From contig CANGSN010000049.1 in the NCBI GenBank assembly GCA_947455805.1, positions 1 to 12,551 of the forward strand: a DNA stretch of 12,551 nucleotides, given 5' to 3'. The DNA comes from Planctomycetota bacterium (GTDB lineage: Bacteria > Planctomycetota > UBA1135 > UBA2386). This document shows positions 5,738-12,551 of this stretch, piece after piece. The position numbers and the translations under genes were made by a program. The first letter of the stretch is position 1; every line of letters begins with the position of its first letter. The notes below the pieces were generated by a model that had not been told where the DNA came from, did not search any database, and saw only the letters and a program-made list of their open reading frames with translations.

Positions 5738-8244
5738 AGCAGGTTGAACCGCTTGCGCAGCAGCCACTCCAGGGACAGGACACACAGCACGAACACCACC
5801 GTGGGCCAACCGTCCCACACCGCGTGCGGCGTGCGGAACGTGTCCGTCGCGGTGCGCGACGGGATGCGCTCGAGGGCCTGCAGCAGCGCCTGCGGCGTCG
5901 CCATCAGTTCGCCGCCGGTCGCCGACGCCAGCGTCGCCAGCTCGGCGCGGTCCATCGGCCCTTGCCGTTCGATCGTCGCCGCGACCACCTGGAACCCGAT
6001 CTCGACGTTCTTGCCGAACTTGTCCTGCGGCCGCAGGCGGTAGTTGCCGAGTGCCGTCGGGCGATGGCGCAGCGCGTAGCTGCCCGGCGCTTCGGCGACC
6101 GGCTGCAGCTGCAGCGTCTCGGTGGCGCCGCCGTCGTGCTCGAGCAGCACCGGGAACGTCGGCTGGATCCACGGCTGCAGCGCTTCGTCCTTCGCTTCGG
6201 CGACCAGCTCGATGGCGTCGCCGAGGTCGAGCTTCTCGTCGCTGGCCAGCAGGCGCAGCCGCACGTTGCCGGCCTGCAGGCGGCCTTCGAACAGGTAGCG
6301 GATGCCGTTCACCCAGAAGCGGTTCCACGGCTGCTCGTGGATCGCGCGCCAGCGGTAGGTCTCGTCGGTGCCGCAGAACAGCACGCGCCCGGCCCCGACG
6401 TTCTGCATCGCCAGCACCGGCATGCCGCGGCCGCCGCGCTTGAACTCGGGGCTCGGATGCTCGGCGATCACCGTCGCCGCCGGCTTGCTGCGCAGCACCG
6501 GGAACCAGAAGTGGAAGCCAGGGAGCGCGCTCCACAGCACCTTCGACTGGTCGCGGCCGTCGACGATGCGGCTGATCTTGGCGCCGAGGCCGTCTTCGCC
6601 CTCGGGCGTCAGCAGGTAGCGCCACGGGAACTTGAACACCTTGCCGTAGCCGATGATCTCGCGCTCGGCCTTCTCGATGTCGGGCACGATCGGCAGCAGC
6701 TCGGCCAGCGGGAACGACGCCGCCGTCGGCCGCATCGCGTCGAGCGAGAACTTCTCGCCGGCGACCCACCACAGGCCGCAGCCGCCCTCGACGACGTGCT
6801 GCTGCAGGTTCTGGCAGAACTTCGGCGTCAGCTTGCTGCCGTCCGGATCGATCAGGACGACGCAGTCGTACGGTTCGAACTCGGTGCGCTCCTCGGGCAG
6901 GCGGTCGATGCGCACGCCTTCGTCGCCGTCCTGCGGGAACTTCGGGTCCGCGCTCTGCTGCCAGCAGGTGACGTCGATCGTCTTGTCGCGGATCAGCGCC
7001 ATGCGCAGGAACTGGAACTCGAAGCTCGAGCCGCCGGCGAGCAGCAGCACGCGCAGCTTCTCGGCGAGCACCTCGACCGGCGCCGACCTGGCGTGGCGCT
7101 CGGCGACGATCGCCTCGCCGGTCGGCGGCTGCACCTCGGCGCGGAACACGAAGCGGCCGGGCACGTCGCTGGTGACGTCCTTCCACTCGACCAGCGTCTC
7201 GGCGCGTTCGCCGCCGATCTGCACCTGCTGGCTGCGCACGACCTGTTCCTGGCCCTTGTCGTCGACGCGCACGAGCCGCACGGTCACGGTCGTCGCCTCG
7301 TAGCCCTGCTGCGCGATCGTCGCCTTCAGCTCGAACGGGTCCTTCTGGAACGTCTTCGCCGGCGCCTCGAAGCGCGCCAGCTGCACGGTCTGCGTCTCCG
7401 ACGGGTCGCCGACGCCGAGCACGAACGTGTGCGGCACCTTGCGCTGGTTCAGCAGGCGCACGATCTCGGCGGCCTGCGGGCCGGCGTTGCGGCGGCCGTC
7501 GGTGACGAACACGACCGCGGCGATCTCGGCGTTGCGGCTCTTGTCGAGGGCGGCGCGCAGGGCGCCGCCGAGGTTCGACGAACGGCCGTCGGCGTGCAGG
7601 CGCGCGAGGTCGAGCCGCGGCAACGGCGGCGGTGCCAGCGGATCGGCCGGCGCATCGGCGGGCAGCGGCTTGCCGTCGGGCCCGAGCTTTTGCGGCTCCG
7701 GCAGCAGCGGCAGCTGGTCGATGCTGCCGGCGAAGCCGTAGAGCTGCACGTGGTTCTTCGCCGCGAGCTTCTTCACCAGCTCGCCGTCGCCGTGCCCGAG
7801 CAGCGCCTTCACCAGCTCGAGGCGCGTGGCGGTGGCCGGATCGGCGACGCCGAGCGAACGCCACGCCGACGCCGCGGCCTGCACTTCGTCGCGCCGCCAC
7901 GCATCGACGTGCGTCATCGATTGCGACGTGTCGACCAGCAGGATCGTGTGGCCGGGCCGCACCTCGCGCTTCACGGTGACGAGGTTCGGTTCGAGCAGCA
8001 GCGCGATGACCGCCAGCACGGCGATCGCACGCAGGCTGCCGAGCACGATGCGCTGGCCGCGCGTCAGCGCGTGGCCGTCGCGGCGGTAGACGAACGCGAC
8101 GCCGAGCACGGCGAGCGCGCACGCCATCAGCACCAGCATGCCGAGACCACCGCTCGGGAAGTTGGCGAACTCGAACTGCAGCTCCGCACCCGGTTCGGGT
8201 TCGATGCCGCGCCAGCGCGCCCACCATCGCAACAGCTCTTCCAT
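5734..8244 (-). CDS. vWA-domain membrane protein with glutamine-amidotransferase-like domain
   Basis: This is an 836-residue membrane protein. Two N-terminal membrane segments (about 33-52 and 67-85) flank a short loop. The vWA domain begins at about 100 with a canonical MIDAS start, D105-T-S107-Q-S109, followed by SSNLGGAL (222-229) and FVTDG (246-250). Relative to usual vWA domains it has a proline-rich insertion at about 182-210. After beta-rich segments (about 290-390) comes a GATase-like region (about 396-650; LRVLLLAGGSSFEFQFLR, YDCVVLIDPDG, GGCGLWWVAG, GAGRVLFCGTDETYRWR). A C-terminal membrane helix (813-829) ends in positive charges. This architecture is common in planctomycete BatA-type operons. 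An amidotransferase activity is not claimed; the fold is usually non-catalytic in these proteins. The ATG is 12 bases after the BatA-like stop, with GGGAAG close upstream as a weak ribosome site. Its stop overlaps the next start as ATGA. Confidence 0.93.
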   Translation of the reverse strand: MEELLRWWARWRGIEPEPGAELQFEFANFPSGGLGMLVLMACALAVLGVAFVYRRDGHALTRGQRIVLGSLRAIAVLAVIALLLEPNLVTVKREVRPGHTILLVDTSQSMTHVDAWRRDEVQAAASAWRSLGVADPATATRLELVKALLGHGDGELVKKLAAKNHVQLYGFAGSIDQLPLLPEPQKLGPDGKPLPADAPADPLAPPPLPRLDLARLHADGRSSNLGGALRAALDKSRNAEIAAVVFVTDGRRNAGPQAAEIVRLLNQRKVPHTFVLGVGDPSETQTVQLARFEAPAKTFQKDPFELKATIAQQGYEATTVTVRLVRVDDKGQEQVVRSQQVQIGGERAETLVEWKDVTSDVPGRFVFRAEVQPPTGEAIVAERHARSAPVEVLAEKLRVLLLAGGSSFEFQFLRMALIRDKTIDVTCWQQSADPKFPQDGDEGVRIDRLPEERTEFEPYDCVVLIDPDGSKLTPKFCQNLQQHVVEGGCGLWWVAGEKFSLDAMRPTAASFPLAELLPIVPDIEKAEREIIGYGKVFKFPWRYLLTPEGEDGLGAKISRIVDGRDQSKVLWSALPGFHFWFPVLRSKPAATVIAEHPSPEFKRGGRGMPVLAMQNVGAGRVLFCGTDETYRWRAIHEQPWNRFWVNGIRYLFEGRLQAGNVRLRLLASDEKLDLGDAIELVAEAKDEALQPWIQPTFPVLLEHDGGATETLQLQPVAEAPGSYALRHRPTALGNYRLRPQDKFGKNVEIGFQVVAATIERQGPMDRAELATLASATGGELMATPQALLQALERIPSRTATDTFRTPHAVWDGWPTVVFVLCVLSLEWLLRKRFNLL

Positions 8245-8256
8245 GGCGCTTCCCGG

Positions 8257-10566
8257 TCAGCGACGACCGAACCTCCAGGCCAACAGGGACTCGGCAACGA
8301 GGCCGGCGAGCAGCAAGGCCGCCAGCAGATGCCACATCTCGCCTTCGCCGGTGCCTTCGCCGAGCCCGCCCTGCTCGCGCACGAAGGTGACGCGGCGGTG
8401 CAGCTCGCTCGGATACAGGCGCGCGAACGCCGGCTCGCCGAACGGACGCAGGTCGCTCTCGGCGATCGGCGCGTTGCGCGCGAACAGCCGCTTCTCGACG
8501 GCGCCGTCGTGGCGCGACAGCTCGAGCTCGTAGGCGCCGAGGCGCCGCAGCTCGTGCATCGGCACGGTCAGCGACGGCGGGGCCGGGGGCTTGGGCTGCG
8601 CGTCGGTCGGCGGCGTCGGCATGTTCGCCTGGCTTGCCGGCGGCGGCACGACCGGCGCTTCGCTCGCAGTGAACGTGCGTTCGTCGTCGCCGCCGAGCGA
8701 GCGCACCGTCGCATCGGGCCGGTAGCTGCCGGCGTCGAGCGTCAGGTGCAGCGTGCCGTCGGGCAGCAGGTTGTTGCCGCTGGTGTCGCGGCGCCGCGCG
8801 CTGGTGCGGTGCAGCTGGTTGGCGAGCACCAGGAACAGGTCGGTGCTCGGCAGGTTGCACCAGAACGTGTCGGCGGTGATCGCGAACTGCGCGACCTCGC
8901 CGCCCGGCTGCACGATGGCGGCGTTCGCGTTCGCTGCGGCGCCGTTCGCCGAGGCCGGGGACGGCACCGGCGGCGCGTAGGTGCGCGTGACCAGCAGCGG
9001 CGGCCCTTCGGCGTCGCGGATGCGCGCGACGATCTGCGTGCGGCCGGTCGGGTCGTCGCCGAGCGCCAGCCAGCGCTTCACCATGACGACGTTCGCCAGC
9101 AGCAGCTCGACGATCTCGGCGACGCCGCTGCACACCGGATGGTCGGGCTTCACCAGCGTCGCCACCTCGAGCTTGTCGGGATCGCCGGCGATCTCGCCGT
9201 ACGGCATCGGCAGAAGGCCCTGGCCCGAGCGCCACAGCAGCTCGTCGTAGCGCGCCGCGTCGACCAGCGCGCCAGCGGTGACGACCAGCCCGCCGCCGCC
9301 GGCGACGAACGCTTCGAGCCGCTGGCACAACGAAGCGGTCGGCGACTGCACGTTGCACATCCACACCACGTCGAACGTCGCGAGGTCGAGTTCGTCGCTC
9401 GCGGTGTCGGTGGCGACGGTGACCTCGACGCCGCTCTCCGCCGGCTCGAACGCCGCCTGCAGGAAGAACGTCTCGCCGAGGTCCTCGTCCGGCTGGCCGT
9501 CGATCAGCAGCACGCGGCTCTTGTCGGCGACGTCGAGCGCCAGCGTGCGGCGGTCGTCGAGCGGGAACGCTTCGCTGGCCTCGATCTGGGCGTCGATGCG
9601 GTGCGCGCCGGCCTGGTGGAACGTGTGTGCGATCGGGATCGCGACCTTCTCGCCCGGCGACAGCGGCGGCACCGGCAGCACGACGCGGCTCTGGCCGTCG
9701 ACCTCGACGGCGAGCGAGCCAGCGGGTGCGGGATCGAGGCCGAAGTTCTGCACGTCGACGGCGAGCGCGGTCGACACGCCGACGACGGCGAGGCGGCCGA
9801 GCAGGCGCACGTCGACGACGGCGAGGTTCGCCGGCGGCCCGGCGGTCGCGATCACCGACACCTGGTCGGTGTCGGCGCGCAACGCCGACAGCGCCTGCAG
9901 CAGCAGCGGCCGCGGCTTGTCGTCGGGCGTCGCCCAGTCGTGCGCGCGCAGGTCGCCGACGACGTAGTAGTGCGTGCGCCCCGCTTCCTTGACCTCGGCG
10001 GCGCGCTTCTGCGTCGCCACCAGCACGGCGCCGAGATCGCACGCCTGGTCGCCGACCGCGAGTTCCTTCAGCAAGGCGCCGGTGCGGCGGCCGAGCTCCG
10101 GCCCGACGCGCTGCGCCCACAGGTCGGGTTGCCCGGCGCGGCTCGTGCGCACGATCGACAGCAGGTCGCCGCCGCGTTGTTCGCCGAGGTCGTCGGCCAA
10201 AGCACGCACGCGGTCCTGGGCCCGTTCGAACAGCGCCGCACTGCCGGCGCGCTGCGTCATCGACGCACTGTCGTCGAGCACGACCACGTGGTGCGTGCGC
10301 GCCGACAGGAACGTGCCGCCGCCGAGCTGCGGACGACTGACCAGGAACACCAGCAGCAGCACCGCCAGCGTGCGCAGCAGCAGCACCAGCCACTGCTCCA
10401 TGCGCAGCCGCTTGCGGTTGCGCTTCATCGCCGCCAGCAGGAACTCCATCGCCGCCCACGGCACCTTCTGGAAGCGCCGGCGGTTCAGCAGGTGGATGAC
10501 GATCGGCACCGCGCACAGCGGCACCGCCCACAGCAGCAGCGGATTGAGGAAGGCGAAGGCGAGCAT
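8257..10566 (-). CDS. BatA-like vWA-domain membrane protein
   Basis: This is a 769-residue protein. The N-terminus is a typical BatA domain (about residues 1-80): FLNPLLLWAVPLCAVPIVIHLLNRRR, split as a first membrane segment (about 5-26) and the LLNRRRF signature, then a second segment (58-77). A vWA domain follows from about 92, with D98-x-S100-x-S102 as the start of the metal-binding MIDAS site and an acidic VVGDLRAHDW at 202-211. A GATase-like region lies around 350-480 (RVLLIDGQPDEDLGE, FDVVWMCNV, AGGGGLVVTAG). A proline-rich linker (about 638-665) and a C-terminal membrane helix (745-765) complete it. The position normally held by the MIDAS threonine reads ACDLGAVL, so metal binding may be weakened. 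Known BatA-type proteins anchor vWA domains for MoxR AAA+ systems; that partnership is inferred here. The start sits 4 bases after the previous stop; no Shine-Dalgarno is visible, so coupling is likely. Confidence 0.93.
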   Translation of the reverse strand: MLAFAFLNPLLLWAVPLCAVPIVIHLLNRRRFQKVPWAAMEFLLAAMKRNRKRLRMEQWLVLLLRTLAVLLLVFLVSRPQLGGGTFLSARTHHVVVLDDSASMTQRAGSAALFERAQDRVRALADDLGEQRGGDLLSIVRTSRAGQPDLWAQRVGPELGRRTGALLKELAVGDQACDLGAVLVATQKRAAEVKEAGRTHYYVVGDLRAHDWATPDDKPRPLLLQALSALRADTDQVSVIATAGPPANLAVVDVRLLGRLAVVGVSTALAVDVQNFGLDPAPAGSLAVEVDGQSRVVLPVPPLSPGEKVAIPIAHTFHQAGAHRIDAQIEASEAFPLDDRRTLALDVADKSRVLLIDGQPDEDLGETFFLQAAFEPAESGVEVTVATDTASDELDLATFDVVWMCNVQSPTASLCQRLEAFVAGGGGLVVTAGALVDAARYDELLWRSGQGLLPMPYGEIAGDPDKLEVATLVKPDHPVCSGVAEIVELLLANVVMVKRWLALGDDPTGRTQIVARIRDAEGPPLLVTRTYAPPVPSPASANGAAANANAAIVQPGGEVAQFAITADTFWCNLPSTDLFLVLANQLHRTSARRRDTSGNNLLPDGTLHLTLDAGSYRPDATVRSLGGDDERTFTASEAPVVPPPASQANMPTPPTDAQPKPPAPPSLTVPMHELRRLGAYELELSRHDGAVEKRLFARNAPIAESDLRPFGEPAFARLYPSELHRRVTFVREQGGLGEGTGEGEMWHLLAALLLAGLVAESLLAWRFGRR

Positions 10567-10570
10567 CGCG

Positions 10571-11617
10571 TCAGCGCTGGAGGATCGGGGCGTTGGAGTA
10601 CGGCAGCTGCAGGATCAGCAGTGCGATCGCGGTGCCGTACACCGTGCCGACGCCGTCGCCTTCCCAGCTGCCGTCCTTCTTCTGCTGGCGCAGCAGCCAC
10701 TGCGACTTCTTCTTGTAGTACTCGGTCCAGTCCTGGCCGCCGCGCTGGTAGAGAGCCTGCGACCAGTAGAGGTGCGTGTAGTAGTGGTGGCCGGTGTTGT
10801 CGACGGTGACCTGGATCTGCTTCTTGCAGTACTGCACCGCCTTGTCGACGAACGGCTGGTCGTCGTAGACGCCGGCGTTGTAGAGCACCGCGACGCCGGC
10901 GGCGGTGATCGCCGGGCGCCCGTCGCCGCCGCTGCCGAGGCTGTAGCGGATGCTGCCGTCCTCGTTCTGGCAGCGCTTGATGTAGTCGACGGCCTTGTCG
11001 ATCACCTTCTTGTCGACGACCACGCCGGCCATGCGGCACGCGCGCAGCGCCTGGATCTGCGTCACCGTGACGCTGCCTTCGTCGCCGCCCGAGTCGGGCG
11101 TGTAGAGCCAGCCGCCAGCACCCGACTGCGCCCCGGCGATCAGCGACACCGCCTTGTCGAGCGCACGCTTGAGCTTCTGCTGCTGCACGGAGTCCTCCTC
11201 CATGCCGTAGACCGACGCCAGGAACAGCGTCGCGAAGCCGTGGCCGTACATGCTGCGCCCTTCCTCGGCGGGCACCGAGATGACGCCGCTGCCGGGATCG
11301 GCGTGGCGCAGCAGGAACACCGTCACGTCGCGCACCTGCTGCCAGTACTTGCCGCGCGTCGGCGTCGAACCGCTGGCGATGAACGCCATGCCGGCGAGCC
11401 CGCTCATCGCCGCGGGGTAGCTGCCGTAGCCGCCGGCGTTGCGCCAGCTGCCGTCGTTCGCCTGGTTGTTCTTCAGCCAGTCGAGCCCGCGCTGGATCGC
11501 GTCGTGCGTCTCCTTGTCGACGCCCGGCGGGTAGACGGTCTCCTGCGCCGCGACCGGAGCCGCAGCGCAAGCGAGCATGCAGGTGAGGGCGAAGTGGGCG
11601 AGCGTGGGGCGGCGCAT
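10571..11617 (-). CDS. Exported prenyltransferase/squalene-cyclase-fold repeat protein
   Basis: This is a 348-residue protein. The ATG at 11617 gives a signal peptide (residues 1-24, basic MRRP, a hydrophobic stretch, then APVAAQ), so it is preferred over the longer open frame that runs back to 12532 across the upstream gene. The mature part is made of helical repeats with QW-like motifs near residues 52-58 (QANDGSW), 164-170 (QSGAGGW), 217-222 (QNEDGS) and 312-318 (QKKDGSW). It has YGHGFATLFLASVYGME near 124-140 and HHYYTHLYW near 277-285. These are typical of planctomycete proteins annotated as prenyltransferase/squalene oxidase repeat proteins. The DxDD acid motif of the cyclases is absent, so a binding or scaffold role is as likely as catalysis. 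The stop lies 4 bases before the BatA-like gene, which implies co-expression. No clear Shine-Dalgarno precedes the start; coupling to the upstream paralogue is likely. The fold call is firm; substrate and function are unknown. Confidence 0.92.
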   Translation of the reverse strand: MRRPTLAHFALTCMLACAAAPVAAQETVYPPGVDKETHDAIQRGLDWLKNNQANDGSWRNAGGYGSYPAAMSGLAGMAFIASGSTPTRGKYWQQVRDVTVFLLRHADPGSGVISVPAEEGRSMYGHGFATLFLASVYGMEEDSVQQQKLKRALDKAVSLIAGAQSGAGGWLYTPDSGGDEGSVTVTQIQALRACRMAGVVVDKKVIDKAVDYIKRCQNEDGSIRYSLGSGGDGRPAITAAGVAVLYNAGVYDDQPFVDKAVQYCKKQIQVTVDNTGHHYYTHLYWSQALYQRGGQDWTEYYKKKSQWLLRQQKKDGSWEGDGVGTVYGTAIALLILQLPYSNAPILQR

Positions 11618-11631
11618 GGTCACGGGGCCGG

Positions 11632-12551
11632 TCAGCGAGGCACGAGGTCGAGCGGGAGTTGCAGGATGCGCAGCGCGATCGCGGTGCCGTAGACCGGCCC
11701 CACGCCGTCGCCGTCCCAGCTGCCGTCGCGCGACTGCCGCTCGAGCAGCCACGCGCTCATCGCGCGCCAGTAGTCGTCGAAGTCGCGCCCAGAGCACTGC
11801 GACAGCGCCTCGCTCCAGTAGAGGTGCGCGTAGAAGTGGTGGTTGGTGGTGTCGACGCGCACTTGCAGGTGCTTCCGGCAGTAGCCGAACGCGCGGTCGA
11901 CGAACGGCTGGTCGTCGTAGACGCCGGCCGCGAACAGCGAGGCGATGCTGGCGGCGGTGATCGCCGGCCGGCTCTCGCCGGGCACCGACAAGCGGTAGCG
12001 CACGCCGCCGTCGGCGTTCTGGCAGCGGCGCAGGTAGTCGACCGCGCGCTGCACGGTGCGGGGATCGACGACGATGCCGACCTGGCGGCACGCGCGCAGC
12101 GCCTGCAACTGCGTCACGGTGACGCTGCCTTCGTCGTCGTTGGCGTCGGGCGTGTAGTACCAGCCGCCGGCCGGCGACTGGCTCGCCTCGATCAGGCGCA
12201 CCGCGCGCTGCAGTGCCTTCTGCAGGCGCTGCTGCTGCGGGATGTCCTCCTCCATGCCGTGCACCAAGGCGAGGAACTGGGTCGCGAAGCCGTGGCCGAA
12301 CATCGGCTGGCCGTCTTCGCCGCGCACCGCGAACAGGCCAATCTCTCGATCCTGCTGCAGCAGCAGCCAGTCGACGGTGGTGCGCAGCGTGCGCCATTCG
12401 TGGCCGCGCGTCGGCGTCGAACCGCCGGCCAGCAGCGCCATGCCGGCGAGGCTCGTCATCGCCACCGGCGAGCTGCCGTAGCCGCCGGCGTTCCGCCAGG
12501 CGCCTTGCGCGTCCTGCGTGCGCACGAGCCACGTGGTGCCGCGGTCGATGG
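11632..12551 (-). CDS. Prenyltransferase/squalene-cyclase-fold repeat protein, 5' end outside window (partial)
   Basis: The reading frame stays open to the right edge, so the true start is not visible. Upstream of an internal GTG at 12525 the frame still reads IDRGTTWL, matching the IQRGLDWL of the next gene, so that GTG is not the start. The product is an alpha/alpha-toroid repeat protein. QW-like repeats (Q-x3-G-x-W or a variant) are visible as TQDAQGAW, SQSPAGGW, CQNADGGV and RQSRDGSW. It also has the FGHGFATQFLA motif and HHFYAHLYW, both shared with the downstream paralogue. No DxDD catalytic motif of squalene-hopene cyclases is present, so terpene cyclisation is unlikely. The two paralogues align over the visible length with almost no gaps and clearly more than half identical residues by eye. 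They are separated by 14 bases, which suggests tandem duplication within one operon. Location is inferred to be extracytoplasmic because the paralogue has a signal peptide. The exact role is unknown. Confidence 0.85.
   Translation of the reverse strand, partial: IDRGTTWLVRTQDAQGAWRNAGGYGSSPVAMTSLAGMALLAGGSTPTRGHEWRTLRTTVDWLLLQQDREIGLFAVRGEDGQPMFGHGFATQFLALVHGMEEDIPQQQRLQKALQRAVRLIEASQSPAGGWYYTPDANDDEGSVTVTQLQALRACRQVGIVVDPRTVQRAVDYLRRCQNADGGVRYRLSVPGESRPAITAASIASLFAAGVYDDQPFVDRAFGYCRKHLQVRVDTTNHHFYAHLYWSEALSQCSGRDFDDYWRAMSAWLLERQSRDGSWDGDGVGPVYGTAIALRILQLPLDLVPR

Noticed and set aside
3473..10531. A single 2352-codon minus-strand open frame ending with the DUF4175-like gene
   Set aside because: Only the last 754 codons look like protein. 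The upstream part is Arg/Ala-rich and lies out of frame over two well-supported vWA genes. It merely lacks stops because of high GC.
5824..10809. Plus-strand open frame of 1661 codons opposite the two vWA proteins and part of the DUF4175-like gene's open frame
   Set aside because: It is antisense to genes with clear domains and coupled starts. Its product is dominated by Arg, Ala, His, Leu and Gln with no recognisable domain, as expected for the complement of high-GC coding DNA.
10571..12551. Squalene-hopene or oxidosqualene cyclase genes for hopanoid synthesis
   Set aside because: The proteins are about half the usual cyclase length, lack the DxDD motif, and one is clearly exported by a signal peptide. 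Only the fold and QW-like repeats are shared.

Overview
The window is a dense, one-direction stretch of high-GC DNA. All supported genes lie on the minus strand and are transcribed from the right edge toward the left edge. The gene content suggests a planctomycete (Planctomycetota) or a close relative. It combines secreted prenyltransferase/squalene-cyclase-fold repeat proteins carrying the YGHGFAT signature, a BatA-type von Willebrand factor A (vWA) protein, a vWA/glutamine-amidotransferase-like membrane protein, a DUF4175-like membrane protein, a coiled-coil protein with an LVP..AELKMLR motif, and a TPR-like protein with a WG...YF..L tail. This assignment rests on remembered family patterns, not on a search, and class or genus cannot be given.

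Layout in transcription order: (1) 12551-11632, the C-terminal part of a prenyltransferase-fold repeat protein whose start is outside the window; (2) 11617-10571, a full-length paralogue with a signal peptide; (3) 10566-8257, a BatA/vWA membrane protein; (4) 8244-5734, a second vWA membrane protein with a GATase-like domain; (5) 5737-3473, a DUF4175-like protein with three membrane segments and an extracytoplasmic body; (6) 3414-1369, an exported coiled-coil protein with eleven perfect AGEPK repeats; (7) 1372-341, an exported TPR-like protein; (8) 341-1, the N-terminal part of an exported protein that leaves the window. Gaps are 14, 4, 12, -4, 58, -4 and -1 bases. This looks like one operon with translational coupling, and the only sizeable spacer is 3415-3472. 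Essentially every base is coding; no RNA gene, mobile element or CRISPR array was seen.

Every complete product carries a signal peptide or membrane segments, and the partial gene at the left edge has a signal peptide, so the set probably builds or services something in the cell envelope. vWA/BatA proteins are usually encoded beside a MoxR-type AAA+ ATPase and a DUF58 protein. Those would be expected beyond the right edge, but they are not in this window. The repeat proteins, the two vWA proteins, the DUF4175-like protein, the coiled-coil protein and the TPR protein plausibly form or regulate one envelope complex. Its biochemical job is not known from the sequence.
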